The notes under the pieces: generated by a model
What the model was told of the DNA's origin: nothing
Databases searched by the model: none
Seen by the model: only the letters and a program-made list of their open reading frames with translations
Made by a program: the position numbers and the translations under genes
Part shown: positions 24,346 to 34,966 of the stretch, in pieces
Layout: every line of letters starts with the position of its first letter
Position numbering within the stretch: the stretch's first letter is position 1
From: Sindora glabra
Lineage: Eukaryota; Streptophyta; Magnoliopsida; Fabales; Fabaceae
DNA length: 64,000 nucleotides
Reading direction: 5' to 3'
Assembly: GCA_020226215.1 (NCBI GenBank)
Contig: CM035236.1
Location: 2,361,001-2,425,000, forward strand

Positions 24346-25060
24346 GGTCATATTTGGTAAATGATTTTTTGACTAGTTTGAGTAAAATTGGCTGATTGAT
24401 TTATTCAATTAACCAATTTTAGCATTTGGTAATTAATTATTTGAGCAACTAATTGCCAAACAAATAGTTGTTTATGAAAAGGCTTTGCTATCCTTCAGCT
24501 GGTCCTATGGTTCCTAATTTGTCCTTTCCAAACCGAAATTATTTCCTTGATGCTATTCTTTCTTTTGTCCAATGCAACGGCAATCATTCGCAAACCATTG
24601 CTTTCTTCAACTTTCCAATTATTGGCTGCTTTCTTCATGGCCAATAAAGCCACGGCCTTTATAGCTAATGGTTTACTGGTTTCAAAAATCACATAATTTT
24701 AAAATTTATTTATTATATTATTTTAAATTATAAAATTTAATAATTATAAAAATTATATTAATTTAATTTTAAAAAATATTTAATACATAATAAATTAAAA
24801 TAATATATTATTTATAAAAAATTAATTTACTAAATGTAGAATTTAAATTATTAAAATAAAAAATATTTAAATAATTTATAAAATATACTCATGTCTTTAT
24901 ATATCATTTTATATGCAAAAAAATGTTCATAAATAATTGATTTTACTAAATATTTTTATTCAAACAACTAATGTAATCAGTTAATTAAATCAGTTATTAA
25001 TTAATAGTTAATTAAATTAACTAAATGCTATACTTATCAGCTAATTGTTAAACAAGACCT
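24346..25060. mobile_element. Candidate TIR element carrying a GC-richer core
   Basis: The left end 'ggtcatatttggtaaatgatt' and the complement of the right end 'ggtcttgtttaacaattagct' are imperfect inverted repeats. Subterminal sequence on both sides is rich in 'ttagttaattaa'-like words. A GC-richer block at 24480-24690 stands out between AT-rich arms. No firm target duplication was seen, so limits and class are uncertain. Confidence 0.35.
24495..24692 (-). pseudogene. RNase H-like (RVT_3) fragment
   Basis: A 65-codon open frame contains A-I-K-A-V-A-L-L-A-M-K-K-A, then E-S-N-G-L-R-M-I-A-V-A-L, then K-R-K-N-S-I-K-E-I. This spacing resembles the middle of plant retroelement RNase H domains (A-E-A-x-A-L, E-S-D, then a Val/Ala-Leu helix), with E-S-N where E-S-D is usual. 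There is no intact flanking domain, so it is a relict. It lies inside the candidate TIR element. Confidence 0.35.
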
Positions 25061-28000
25061 ATAGGTATATTACTAAATTTTATCATTAAATTTTATTAAT
25101 ATTATATAACACTGTATAAATAAAAAATATAATAATTTAAACCATTAATAGATCATAGTTATCACTTTGTACTCACTCCAAAGAGCCAAGGCAGGCAGAG
25201 TTGTGAACAATTTCACCTTTGAGAACCTCAACTGCCAACCTAACCACCCTAACTATTTGGCTTTAGCTAACATTAGTTTAAAGAAAAAGAAAATTAAATT
25301 GAGATGTCATACTCGAGGAACCAATTTTTAGGAGAAAACCAAAAGTGATAGAAACCACGGCACGCGTGCATGCCTCTTCTGGCAAACATTTCCATCGGTA
25401 AGCCTTTTTTGGGCTCAGCTTTTGTTCCCACTGTATCTTGTTACTCCTTGCTGGATGCCAGTATAAAGCCGCGCTGAATATATTACGATCATTTGCTTTA
25501 AACTGTAATTCAAAGTGTGACTGGTAAAATTAAGAATAAATATAAAAATATTATAAAAATCATGATATAAAATGATGAAAAATTATAATTATAGAATGAT
25601 TCACGACAATAAATTTACATTTATAAATTTTAATTCAATAAATTGATTCTAATTATAGTATATATGCAACACCAAGTCCGTTGAAAATATATTTATTTAT
25701 CAACTTGCATCTTCTGCCATTATTTAAAAAAAAATCATTTATTAATTTAATTTTGTATGTGTTTAAATAGCACCCATCATAGTGAACTAACAATGGCATT
25801 TCACGGATTCTATTAGTATATTTTGATCATTTAAATTGGAATTCAATTCCAAGTTAGTCAAAAGTTCTTTGTGTGCTAGTTCTTGAATTTAAAATATTAT
25901 GAAATGTTGGTGATAAGTATCAAATTGGCCGATTGGGTTAAATTTGATTAAATCAATGGTTAAAATAATTAGAATTCATTTTCAACATCTATTCTCAATA
26001 AGGGAATCAAAATTGTTTGATAATTTGCTAATTTGGTTAGCTACAATCAAAATGTTGATTCTATTAACTTAATTCAAGCTTTGATATTTGCCACCAGGCA
26101 CAATTAGAAATATCATCATCCAAAATTTAAATTCATCCTAAAATCCATCACTTTTATGAATGCCCCAAATTTAATAAAAAAATTTCATGTGTGTCAATTT
26201 AGGCAGATTCTTTTGCATTCCATTAAACTATTCAAATAGTGACTTAATTATCAAAGTAGGTTTAATGAATTCTTTCCTGCCGTATACAATTGAGATTTGT
26301 CCCTTTACATGGACCGGTGACTTAATTTGGCCCCCATTTTGAAATCATCACTTGGGGACCATCTAATTGATTCCTAATAGTTGGATATGGTACATGAATT
26401 AAGAAAGAGTGGACTGATTGAGAGAAAAACACTACTTTGGGACCAGTACATCTAATTCAGAAACGTATTCACGCTCCGACGTTGCCATTGTGATGTTTTC
26501 ATCTCTCCTAAGTATATATCAAACGTCTAATCCAACTGCTTCCAAAGAAGCAAAGTCAAAAAAGTTGTTTGGGTATATCCATTTGTGTTAGTGTCGCCTG
26601 ATGGACCAACAATATTAAAAACCTTAATTATCCGAATCATTTTCATGAATGGTCTGTCTGTGATGAAGTTATTTTGCAAAGATGATTACATTTGATTTGT
26701 TTCAGCTAGAGAGAGCCCTTAATCGACCAATTTTCTTCAGCGTGATTATTATTTCCACTCTCTAATTTTACATTTGGATCGCAAATTTGTCACTGTAACA
26801 TTAAGATCGATCTATCAAATTACAGGATGGAAGCTTCAACCATAATATGTCGCTGACGATAATAACCTGCAGGGTTGGAACTGCTGTACTATTTATGAAA
26901 TATCGTATGTTGTGGAAGTGGTCCGGGGGAGTGGTAGGGTTGCAATTCAGATTGTATTGTTTGATATCAATGGCCTATTCTTTTTTATTAGTCACGTGAA
27001 ATTAATTTTCTTTAGTTTTCGATCTTTCACTAACTTTGTGCCTGAGATCTTCCAAAAGTATTAAAGAAAATTTTAACTGGATGAACTGCAAATTGCTTCG
27101 ATATCAATGGCTTGCTTGGAATCGGAATGATTGATGATGAAGCGCTTGGTGGAGGGACAATACAAGATGGTCACGTGAAGCTGCGAGTGGTGGACCCCTT
27201 TATTCATCATTCCAGCAAATGGAAGCTTGAGATTTGTTTTGGCCCATTTGCATTTGTTCCGTTAACTCATCTTCATGTCATGCCTCCTAAAAGCAGCGAA
27301 AGCAAAAATGGTAGCATGGATCAACTCGCACAAAATTATTTTAATTTAATTAAAAATTTCAGATTCGAATATCTGAAAATATAATTATATTAAAATTTGA
27401 TAGGAATAATTTTATCGTTCAATGTGATATTACTCAACTTGAATTCGAATTAATTGATATCTAATATGATATCTGGATATCGAATGATTATATATTAAAA
27501 AAATATTATATTCCAATTGCACTCTATCGAAGGGCACCGTTACTTGAGCTGTTTCATGACATCTAAGGTTTATTTTGGAGTTTCTTTTTTTTTTTTTCCC
27601 CTTTTACGTCTGAATTTAAAATCTTAGTAATTTATCACTTTTTATTATAAAAAATTAAAAAAAAAAGAGATCACGTCAATGGAATAATAGAGAGGACATC
27701 AGGAAAAAAAAATGATAATTACAGCAAAAGTTGTGCAGGTGTCACGTGACACAAGAAAAGCTGGGCTTCTCCTTTCTCTCTCTCTAAAGCGAGCCTATAA
27801 GGGTGCAACGCGGACCGTGAATTAATGAAAATGAAATTCAGCCCAACGTGGTTTCGGCTTATTGGGATCGTCGTATCCTGTAGCTTCCGATCTACCTCTA
27901 CTTTTTGGCATGGTTGATCGATCTCCTAGCCTATATTTGTAATAAACGTTAGGGGCAGGGTATCCCCCGGTACATTTCGATAATTAAAGTAATAAGTATT

Positions 28001-30565
28001 TGAATCAAATATGTGGATAATAGTAATGGAGGCATTTTCAGGCAGGATTCGTACATTTGTTTTATAGAAGTCTTTATGTGATTTGAAGGTAGTATTTGAT
28101 ATAATTCTGAGAGTTAATAAAGAGTGTATATGTAATTCAAGTAATTTGAGAGTTTATTTCTAGCATTAAAAAATAATAAGAGGGAGAGATTTTCTAATTC
28201 TATTGGTAAGGTGCTAATAATATATTAGGACTATTAATAAAAATTCTCTTAAAAGTTGCCATCAAGAGTTAGCCTTGATGACATATTTTTATGCTCACAA
28301 GGTCCTATGCATAGAGGAGCCAAATTGGATTCCCCCTTCCACACCCTCCGAATTCCATCATCTCTTTCTCTGTTACCCCAGTCACTGCACCTTATAACAA
28401 AAAAAAAAAAAATCTTAAAAATTACCTTCAAACTTAATTGAATTTAAAGACAACAATTCAATTAACCTTTGAATATTAAAAGATTTCTTTGAAGAGGGTT
28501 ATCAAACAATTAAAATTATGAAATGTTTGAATATATAACCAACATAAATCACAATAATTTTATTTAAATTCTTACAATCAATTAAATTGATTCACATTAA
28601 CGAATTGAGAAATTTTCAATAAAAAATTGATTGCTCAAAATTGTAAACACTAATCTTCTTAATATAATTTTACTGTAATTTGTGTGTGTAAAGAATATTT
28701 TATACTGATTGGACTTGCTTAAAATTATATTAGTTTAGGCTATAAAAAGCATTAGAGACATATATTAATATAACCAATTTTATTATTTTAAATTGACCAT
28801 TTTAAATAAAATCATTCAACCTGCTTTAGAGTAATGCTAGATTGGTTTTGATGTTTCTAGTTAGAGAGTTGATCGATTTCGATACTTTGATCAAATTAAA
28901 TATTATCATTAATTTTTTTATGGTAATATTATCAATTACCTTTTTGGTGTGAATTTGCATTATTTAATCATGGCATGTAAGCTATAGGATAAGAAAAAAC
29001 GGAGGGTTACTTTATAGTAATTCCAGACAAATCAACGTCATCGAGTGATTTGCTAGTATAAATCAATACAATGATGTTCTACAATTCATTCTTTGTATAT
29101 CTGATTTGATTTGATTTGATTGATAGACACATGCAACTCGGACAGGATTTACCGATAACTTCAAAGGTTTTGTTTGCAAATAAAATTCAAATTTCATAGC
29201 CCAAATATTGAGATGCCGTACTGGTTTTGGGCCATACTTGATTTCGGTTCAAAGCCCAATTTTTGTCGTGATGTTTCACGTTTTTGTAATTTTGGCCCAC
29301 TTCAGCATTTAAAGGAGAAAGAAAGCAGAAAAAACCAAAGGGATTCGTAAGTTGAAAATTTGTAAAATACAATGAGAAGTCTCTGTTTGAAGAGTAACAA
29401 TGCGTATGGATATAAATATACATGGTGTGATGTATTATTCACTTAACTTGTTCATTTGTCTTTCATTGGGCTAAAGATTGAAATCTTACAGCAGCGTCTT
29501 CTTGTAATTAGGGAAAGAAGACGTTTCTTGATTTTTAATACATGAATTTTGCTGTCTTTAATTGTAATTGTTTGTCCTTTTGACTTGTTCCTGTTTTGTT
29601 TTTGCAGTCTATCTTCTCCTCAGCTCTGTCCTACCCTGTTTGCCGATCACTACATTTGCTTTCAACTATTTACCACAATATAATTACGATTTTTTAAGAG
29701 TTCAAGAATTGTATAAACTCAATAATAAAAAATCCAATAAATGGAAATAGGAAAAAAATTTGCAATTTAAATATATAAGTGAAGAAGGAAAATAGCAATT
29801 GTATTTCACCAATCAATCAAATCTGACTTTCATTGCTTGCACATCATATTGGTAAGAAAAATAATTTTGAGTATGGCGGCTTACGCAACCAGTTATGGGA
29901 TTCAGATTCCAAAAACAAATTGAAAAAATGTAGCCATTGAGTATCAGAGGACTAATTAATACAGCATTGTTTATTTGATAAACGTTGGACCAAAAACTTA
30001 ATATAAAGTTATTATACAAAAGATAAATGGCAATCAAGCAATAATTATTTTTGAAGAAAATTGCAGTATCACCAGATGACGCTGCAATTTGCTATCACAC
30101 GAAACCATAGTTAGTTTAGTTGTTGAAAAGTGCTTTTTTGTCTGATTAGCCAAATGCATATAATTAAAATTGGTTTGCACCAAATACAGCCTTCGTCAAA
30201 TTAAAATAATGATGATGGAATTTGCCCATCAAAACTCATTCACTCACAATGCTTTGTTTCCCATCCTTATTCTACAGTGTTTTTGGTTTATATAACTGGC
30301 AAAATTAATTTGTGCATATTTACACTAATTTATTTTCTTAGACAGGTTGAAAATGCGATATCCCCACTCAACTTAATAGATTCACAATTTTTTTAACTTA
30401 AAAAAATAATTTTTATAATATGTAAAAATCAAACCCATAACACATTTTTTCTTCAATTATTGTGCCAACACTTGCCCCTTTTTTTAATTAATCATATGTC
30501 AATTTGAATTAAAGATGACGAGCAGCCTGTTATCACAAAGTTTTTTATATTGATAAGAATCTTAA
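25061..30565. other. Long intergenic stretch upstream of NF-YC, no gene supported
   Basis: Roughly 5.5 kb without a credible exon. A GC-richer patch at 26860-27300 contains an 85-codon frame from 27127 with no known similarity. Three copies of the palindrome TCACGTGA lie at 26992, 27171 and 27742. The rest is AT-rich with short low-complexity runs. Confidence 0.5.
26992..27749. promoter_or_regulatory. Cluster of three TCACGTGA palindromes
   Basis: TCACGTGA occurs at 26992-26999, 27171-27178 and 27742-27749. CACGTG is the G-box/E-box core for bHLH and bZIP factors. No gene is recognised next to the cluster, so any role is unknown. Confidence 0.3.
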
Positions 30566-30594
30566 TTAGCCGGCTAAAGCAGGCTGGCCGGCCA
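30566..30594. promoter_or_regulatory. Two adjacent palindromes upstream of NF-YC
   Basis: TTAGCCGGCTAA (30566-30577) and TGGCCGGCCA (30585-30594) are perfect palindromes 7 bp apart, ending 43 bp before the TATA box. Both centre on CCGG in very AT-rich DNA. A dimeric factor site is an inference. Confidence 0.35.
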
Positions 30595-30637
30595 TCACAA
30601 TTTGAGAAGTGAAAGCTGGAATTTCTCATATTGCCAG

Positions 30638-30645
30638 TATATATA
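30638..30645 (+). promoter_or_regulatory. TATA box of NF-YC gene
   Basis: TATATATA lies 75 bp upstream of the ATG at 30720, giving a predicted start near 30670. Confidence 0.65.
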
Positions 30646-30719
30646 CAGAAACATCACTCTCCCAATTAAGTCCCAAAAAGGTTCTAAAAATCTGAAACAG
30701 ATTAGGAGGAAATTAAAGC

Positions 30720-31082
30720 ATGAGACAAGCTGGAGCATACTCAGGCTTACTATGTGGGGGCATATCTGGAAAAACAGGTCCTCATTCTCTGCCGTTGGCG
30801 AGGATTAAGAAGATAATGAAGAATTCCAGTGACGATGTTAAAATGATTTCTGGGGAGGCTCCCATTATTTTCGCCAAAGCTTGCGAGCTCTTCATCGAGG
30901 AACTCACCAAAAGGTCCTGGTTGATCACCATCCAAGGCAAACGCAGAACTTTGCACAAAGATGACGTCGCTTCCGCCGTCATAGCCACAGACATCTTCGA
31001 TTTCTTAATCTCATTGGTTTCCACCTCTGGCAGCGCCGCCCCACCCGTCGACACCGCCGACGCTGTTACGGAAATTGAGTGA
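30720..31082 (+). CDS. Nuclear factor Y subunit C (NF-YC/HAP5), short histone-fold protein
   Basis: An intronless frame of 120 residues. Residues 24-33 read L-P-L-A-R-I-K-K-I-M, the invariant start of the NF-YC histone fold. S-G-E-A-P-I-I-F-A-K-A-C-E-L-F follows (alpha-2), then R-R-T-L-H-K-D-D-V-A-S-A-V and T-D-I-F-D-F-L. NF-YC pairs with NF-YB and then NF-YA, and the trimer binds CCAAT boxes; NF-YC also joins CONSTANS-type factors. The core is close to consensus but has substitutions, such as S-W-L-I-T-I-Q-G where many members have S-W-x-H-x-E-E-N. The Gln-rich tails of classical members are absent, which is like the intronless, lineage-specific plant NF-YC copies. The ATG fits the TATA box at 30638. 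A 154-codon antisense frame over it is a shadow. Confidence 0.93.
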   Translation: MRQAGAYSGLLCGGISGKTGPHSLPLARIKKIMKNSSDDVKMISGEAPIIFAKACELFIEELTKRSWLITIQGKRRTLHKDDVASAVIATDIFDFLISLVSTSGSAAPPVDTADAVTEIE

Positions 31083-31942
31083 GCAGCCTTCCTCCCGTCC
31101 TGTTGTCGATTTTGTAACTTACTAAAAGCTCTTGCATTTTGCACTTTATAAAATGTAATTAAGGAACTTCGGAGTTTGGATATAAAATGGACACGCAATG
31201 CGTACAGAAATATGATAATAAAGAACATGCTACTAATATTTGGCAACTTCGTATCAGAAATAGTACGACATACATTAACACTTTGTTTAAAAATGTTAAT
31301 GTATATCTTTTAATCTGTTATATAGATGTATCCCAATCAATTCTAATTAAATTATGCATGGTTTCAAATTATTTATTAAAATATTACATAAAATTATCAC
31401 TTATATTTAACTTCAAATAACTTGCGTTATGACGTTATTTAATTAGAAATAAATTGAAATATGTATTTTTAGTTTTTCAATAGGTAGTAAGATTAATTTC
31501 TTAAATTTTGTTGCTAAATTCTAGAGCATGATGTTAAGACTAGAAATTGGTCTTTGTAATGGCATAACAAGTTAGAAGGCAACCGATGTTGACAATTTGG
31601 AAACAAGTAAGGAGACCTTTGAGGAAACAACATATGGCTTCATGATGATATCAATGAAATATTATGTTCACTCTAATACATACACAGTTTAAGATGTAAT
31701 GCTTTTACTGAAGCTTTATAGTTTATAAGTTGATAAACAGTAGTCGTAGCAATTGATTTGCTCAATCCAGTTGAAATAAGAGCAGAGAATCATGAAATGA
31801 GGACTAATACCTAAGCTGTTATCCTTCATTTATTTCATCAAAAAGTACTTTTCGTAATAAAATATTATTTGTATGTATATTAATTAAGAAAAAATATGTT
31901 ATTTATATTTATAATTTAAAAAAAATGATACATAGAATTGTT
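31083..31942. other. 3' flank of NF-YC, no further gene
   Basis: AATAAA at 31217-31222 is a fair polyadenylation signal for the NF-YC transcript, 135 bp after its stop. The rest is AT-rich with no exon recognised. Confidence 0.5.
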
Positions 31943-31952
31943 ATAATGATAA

Positions 31953-32228
31953 GAGAAATACTTACGTAAAAATTATCTATCACATTATTCTTAGGTAATA
32001 CCATTCAAATACTGTTAGTTAATAATACATGGGTCCATTTTATTTAATAATCAATCAAATATAAATAATAAATCAACAATTATTTATTTCTAGTTATGAT
32101 GCAAGAAAAAATAAGCTAATTCATAATTGATTACTGAACAAAATAAATCTACTCATTATTAGCGGATAGTATTTAAATAGTAGTATTTAAGGATAACGTG
32201 ATAAGTGGTGTTTACGTAAGTATTTCTC
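31953..32228. mobile_element. MITE, GAGAAATA family, well-preserved copy (276 bp)
   Basis: The left end gagaaatacttacgtaaa and the complement of the right end match for 18 bases. Similarity then continues imperfectly over about 50 bp ('ttatc(t/a)atcacattatt' versus 'ttatcacgttatcc'). Flanks ataatgataa (31943-31952) and ataatgagaa (32229-32238) form a 10-bp duplication with one mismatch. It is non-coding and related to 7543-7777. A 9-10 bp duplication suggests a Mutator-like origin. Confidence 0.8.
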
Positions 32229-32238
32229 ATAATGAGAA

Positions 32239-33008
32239 GCAAATTTCTCTTTAAAAAAATTTACTTCATTCAGATTCTTTATATTTAGTACTAAATAAAT
32301 AAAATATTTTTTATTATCTTAAAATTTTATAATTATATTTTACAGAATACATTTTCTTTAACTTAATTATTAATAGTAAATAACCACTTAATTGTTAAAC
32401 TGTCTAGTGTCAACAGGAATTGCAAGAAGTAAGGTCAAATGTGAGATGACAAGCTGGTGGAAACTATGCATGGCAATGGCGCGGTTAACATTTCTTGAAG
32501 GTGCAGGGTGTGTCGACATTGTGTATGATGTTATCTAAAACTAGATCCAGTTTTTCCCGCCTTTCTTGTGAGAGATGTGGATGGTAGAACAGGAATAAAA
32601 GAATGAAAGTCAGCATTCCCCCAACCCCCATTTCCGTTCCCTTTTCCCTTCCCAAATCCCTAACATTTGTAATGACAAAAAGGAGAACCGGGAAAAACTC
32701 ATGTAATTTAAAATTTTAATATTGGGATGTTGAGACTAAACAAGTTTTGGTCTAATATTGTTGGGCTCATTTGTCGTTCATATCCACGCGGCCTGAAAGA
32801 GGAAACATGCAATTTCATTGTCCCCGCCGACAACAAGAGAAATGAACTAAAACTGAAAGTAGGAATGATTGCAAGTAATGGAACCTTGCAAGAAGAATTT
32901 TAAACTGAAACAGCCATACCACTGCACTGAGCTTTAGTACACATTGCTACAATCCAACAGAGACGCTGATTAGTTGGCAAGAGAATGATGCATGCAAACA
33001 GAAATATG
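32239..33008. other. Intergenic DNA
   Basis: Mixed composition; base content rises after 32400. No exon with family similarity was found. Confidence 0.4.
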
Positions 33009-33245
33009 CTAGGCTGAGAAGCAAGTATAAAGACGATCACAGCTTTCGGTAGAGAAGCAACCACTATGAATGTGAGTGAGGGACTAACAAGCTTTCTTCA
33101 CGTCCCTTGTTTCAGTGTTGCCGCCGCAGCCGCTGCGTGAATCGGAGGGCATTTGCATTTAGGAGAGAGAAGCCGAAGCAGAAGCAGCCAGTTTTGTTTC
33201 AACCCTCCGCTTTTTAACATAATCTTCCTGAATAAACACATCCAT
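33009..33245 (-). pseudogene. Candidate small-protein locus, broken by two in-frame stops
   Basis: On the minus strand an ATG at 33245 begins M-D-V-F-I-Q-E-D-Y-V-K-K-R-R-V-E-T-K-L-A. After 28 residues there is a TAA (33161-33159). In the same frame lie a Gly/Cys/Ser-rich segment, a TAG (33086-33084), and finally C-F-S-A followed by TAG at 33011-33009. The whole frame is exactly 79 codons. From memory, a family of small plant proteins of about 70-80 residues starts M-D-V-F-I-x-E-(E/D)-Y-V-x-(K/R)-R-R and ends C-F-S-A; I cannot verify it here. A TATA-like tatataaat lies at 33279-33271, rather close to the ATG. It may be a pseudogene, a gene with unrecognised splicing, or chance. A plus-strand 24-residue frame (33066-33140) with its own TATA (about 33026) overlaps it. 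Confidence 0.35.
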
Positions 33246-33299
33246 CGTTGATAGAATTAAATGTTGACAGATTTATATAGCTGGCCCCTTGTTTTTATT

Positions 33300-34567
33300 T
33301 TGAACTGCTTCTGTGCTTCGTAAATTGTAACGGCTGGAAACTTGGTGTCACGACATACTCTCCTTGTCCTTATTCTCTTTCGCTATTTCCTTCTTGTCTA
33401 CGCCTTTTTGCCTCTTAATATAAAGTCGATCAAATCTTTGCCTTAAAAAAATGTCGATCAATGGCTAATGTCAGCTAATTTACGATATAAAGGAATACAA
33501 GTGAGCTTCACCTTATCACACCATTTTCATGTATTTTGATTTTTTTTTCTCATATTATACAATATGATAATTTGAAGCAAAGATTATATTCACAGATCCA
33601 TGAAAACAAAGTCTCCTCTTGTTCAACGATTTTTTTTTCCACTCTTTCGGGTGTTTAACATCTCATTATCATGAATTTCAGGTGTTTAACAAGTTGAAAA
33701 AATGATCCTAGTTGTTAGAAAAAACTGAATCGGAAAAGCTTGCAGCAAAAATTTAAAATCTAAAATAGAAAATAACAAAAGATAAAATAACGAGATTAAA
33801 AATTTTCAATATGAACAGCTTTTCAAACAGTAAAAATTATGGAATCTAATACAATAAAAAAACCCTTCATTAATAAAATTAATAATCATAATAATATCTT
33901 CCAGAAAAATTTATGGAATAATCAATCTAAATCTTTTCATCAAAATAAATGATATTCTTAACAGAATTAATATAATAATTAAAATTAATTATTGTGTAAG
34001 ACCACTTCATAAAGAACCAACAAAAAAAAATGGATTGCATTGCTTAATTTACTGTAAACAACATATTCAAATCTCGTGCAAATCTAAATAAATTTGATAA
34101 TAAGGATATTTAATGAATTTGACTCGCTGAATCAAACCAAAACATATATAGATTTAGTTTGTTTGGCCTCAGTTTATTAAAATTTGTATTTTAAATGAAT
34201 CTATTTTGATTGATCCAATTTACATTATAAATCTACCAAACCAATTTATTTTATTTTAAAAAGATAGTTAATTAATGAATTGATTTATAATTTATATGAA
34301 TTTAATTTATTTAGACCTTTTTCTATAAATTTATTTTTAATAAATTTGATTCGTAAAAACTTCATAAATCGGTAGGTCAAACTTGCAAGTTCAAAGCCCA
34401 TTAAACACTCTGATAATAAATCTTCTAATAAAATTAGATGAAAACCCTTGCAACCGTCCTTATTTCTCCCTGCGCGTCGTGCGGGATGCATCTCGCGCTT
34501 CCGTTTCCTCTGTCAATCTGAAAGGCATACCCTAGCAGGAACCCAATGTATGGCTATTTTATACTAA
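33300..34567. other. AT-rich intergenic DNA, nothing recognised
   Basis: No exon, structured repeat or RNA gene could be supported on either strand. Confidence 0.5.
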
Positions 34568-34804
34568 GGTTTAGTATGTTTTGACAAAACATATTTTCTG
34601 TAAAATATATTTATAAAATATTAAAATGAAAAAATATTTAATTTATTTAATATTAAATATAAAATTTAAAAAAAATAATTTTCTCTATATTATATCCCTA
34701 ACTATTATTTTTTAAAATTATCAATATGAATAATATATCACTTATTTATTAATATATATATAATATTTTTTTATAAAAAATACTTTCTCAACTAAATAAA
34801 CAGG
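34568..34804. mobile_element. Possible AT-rich MITE ('gttttgacaaaac' type)
   Basis: The left end 'agtatgttttgacaaaacat' and right end 'actaaataaacagga' are weakly inverted. The right half ('caatatgaataatatatca', then 'ttattaatatatat') resembles DNA at about 46350-46430, so the two may be one family. No target duplication was found. Confidence 0.3.
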
Positions 34805-34884
34805 ACGTAAATCTTAGGAGAGTTTTCATGCCGACTTTACAATAGCAAGCCTTTTTTTCCTTCTTAGCCGTACTGGCCCTTCTG

Positions 34885-34966
34885 TTTTTTTTTTTTTTTT
34901 TTTTTTTATTATTATTATTATTATCATTATTATCATTATTATTATTATTATTATTATTATTACTAC
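34885..34966 (+). repeat. Poly-T followed by (ATT)n microsatellite
   Basis: A run of about 23 T is followed by roughly 19 ATT-type units with two ATC interruptions. The Asn/Lys-rich minus-strand frame over it is an artefact. Confidence 0.95.

Noticed and set aside
27351..27380. tRNA T-loop-like text around 'agattcgaatatctg'
   Set aside because: A short hairpin only; no acceptor, D or anticodon arms fit at tRNA spacing. No other tRNA candidate was found.
27112..27384. 90-codon plus-strand frame in a GC-richer patch
   Set aside because: No recognisable domain, TATA box or splice partner; the first ATG is at 27127. It could be a relic but evidence is too thin for a CDS.
30782..31246. 154-codon minus-strand frame
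   Set aside because: Exact antisense of the NF-YC gene, with no family similarity of its own.
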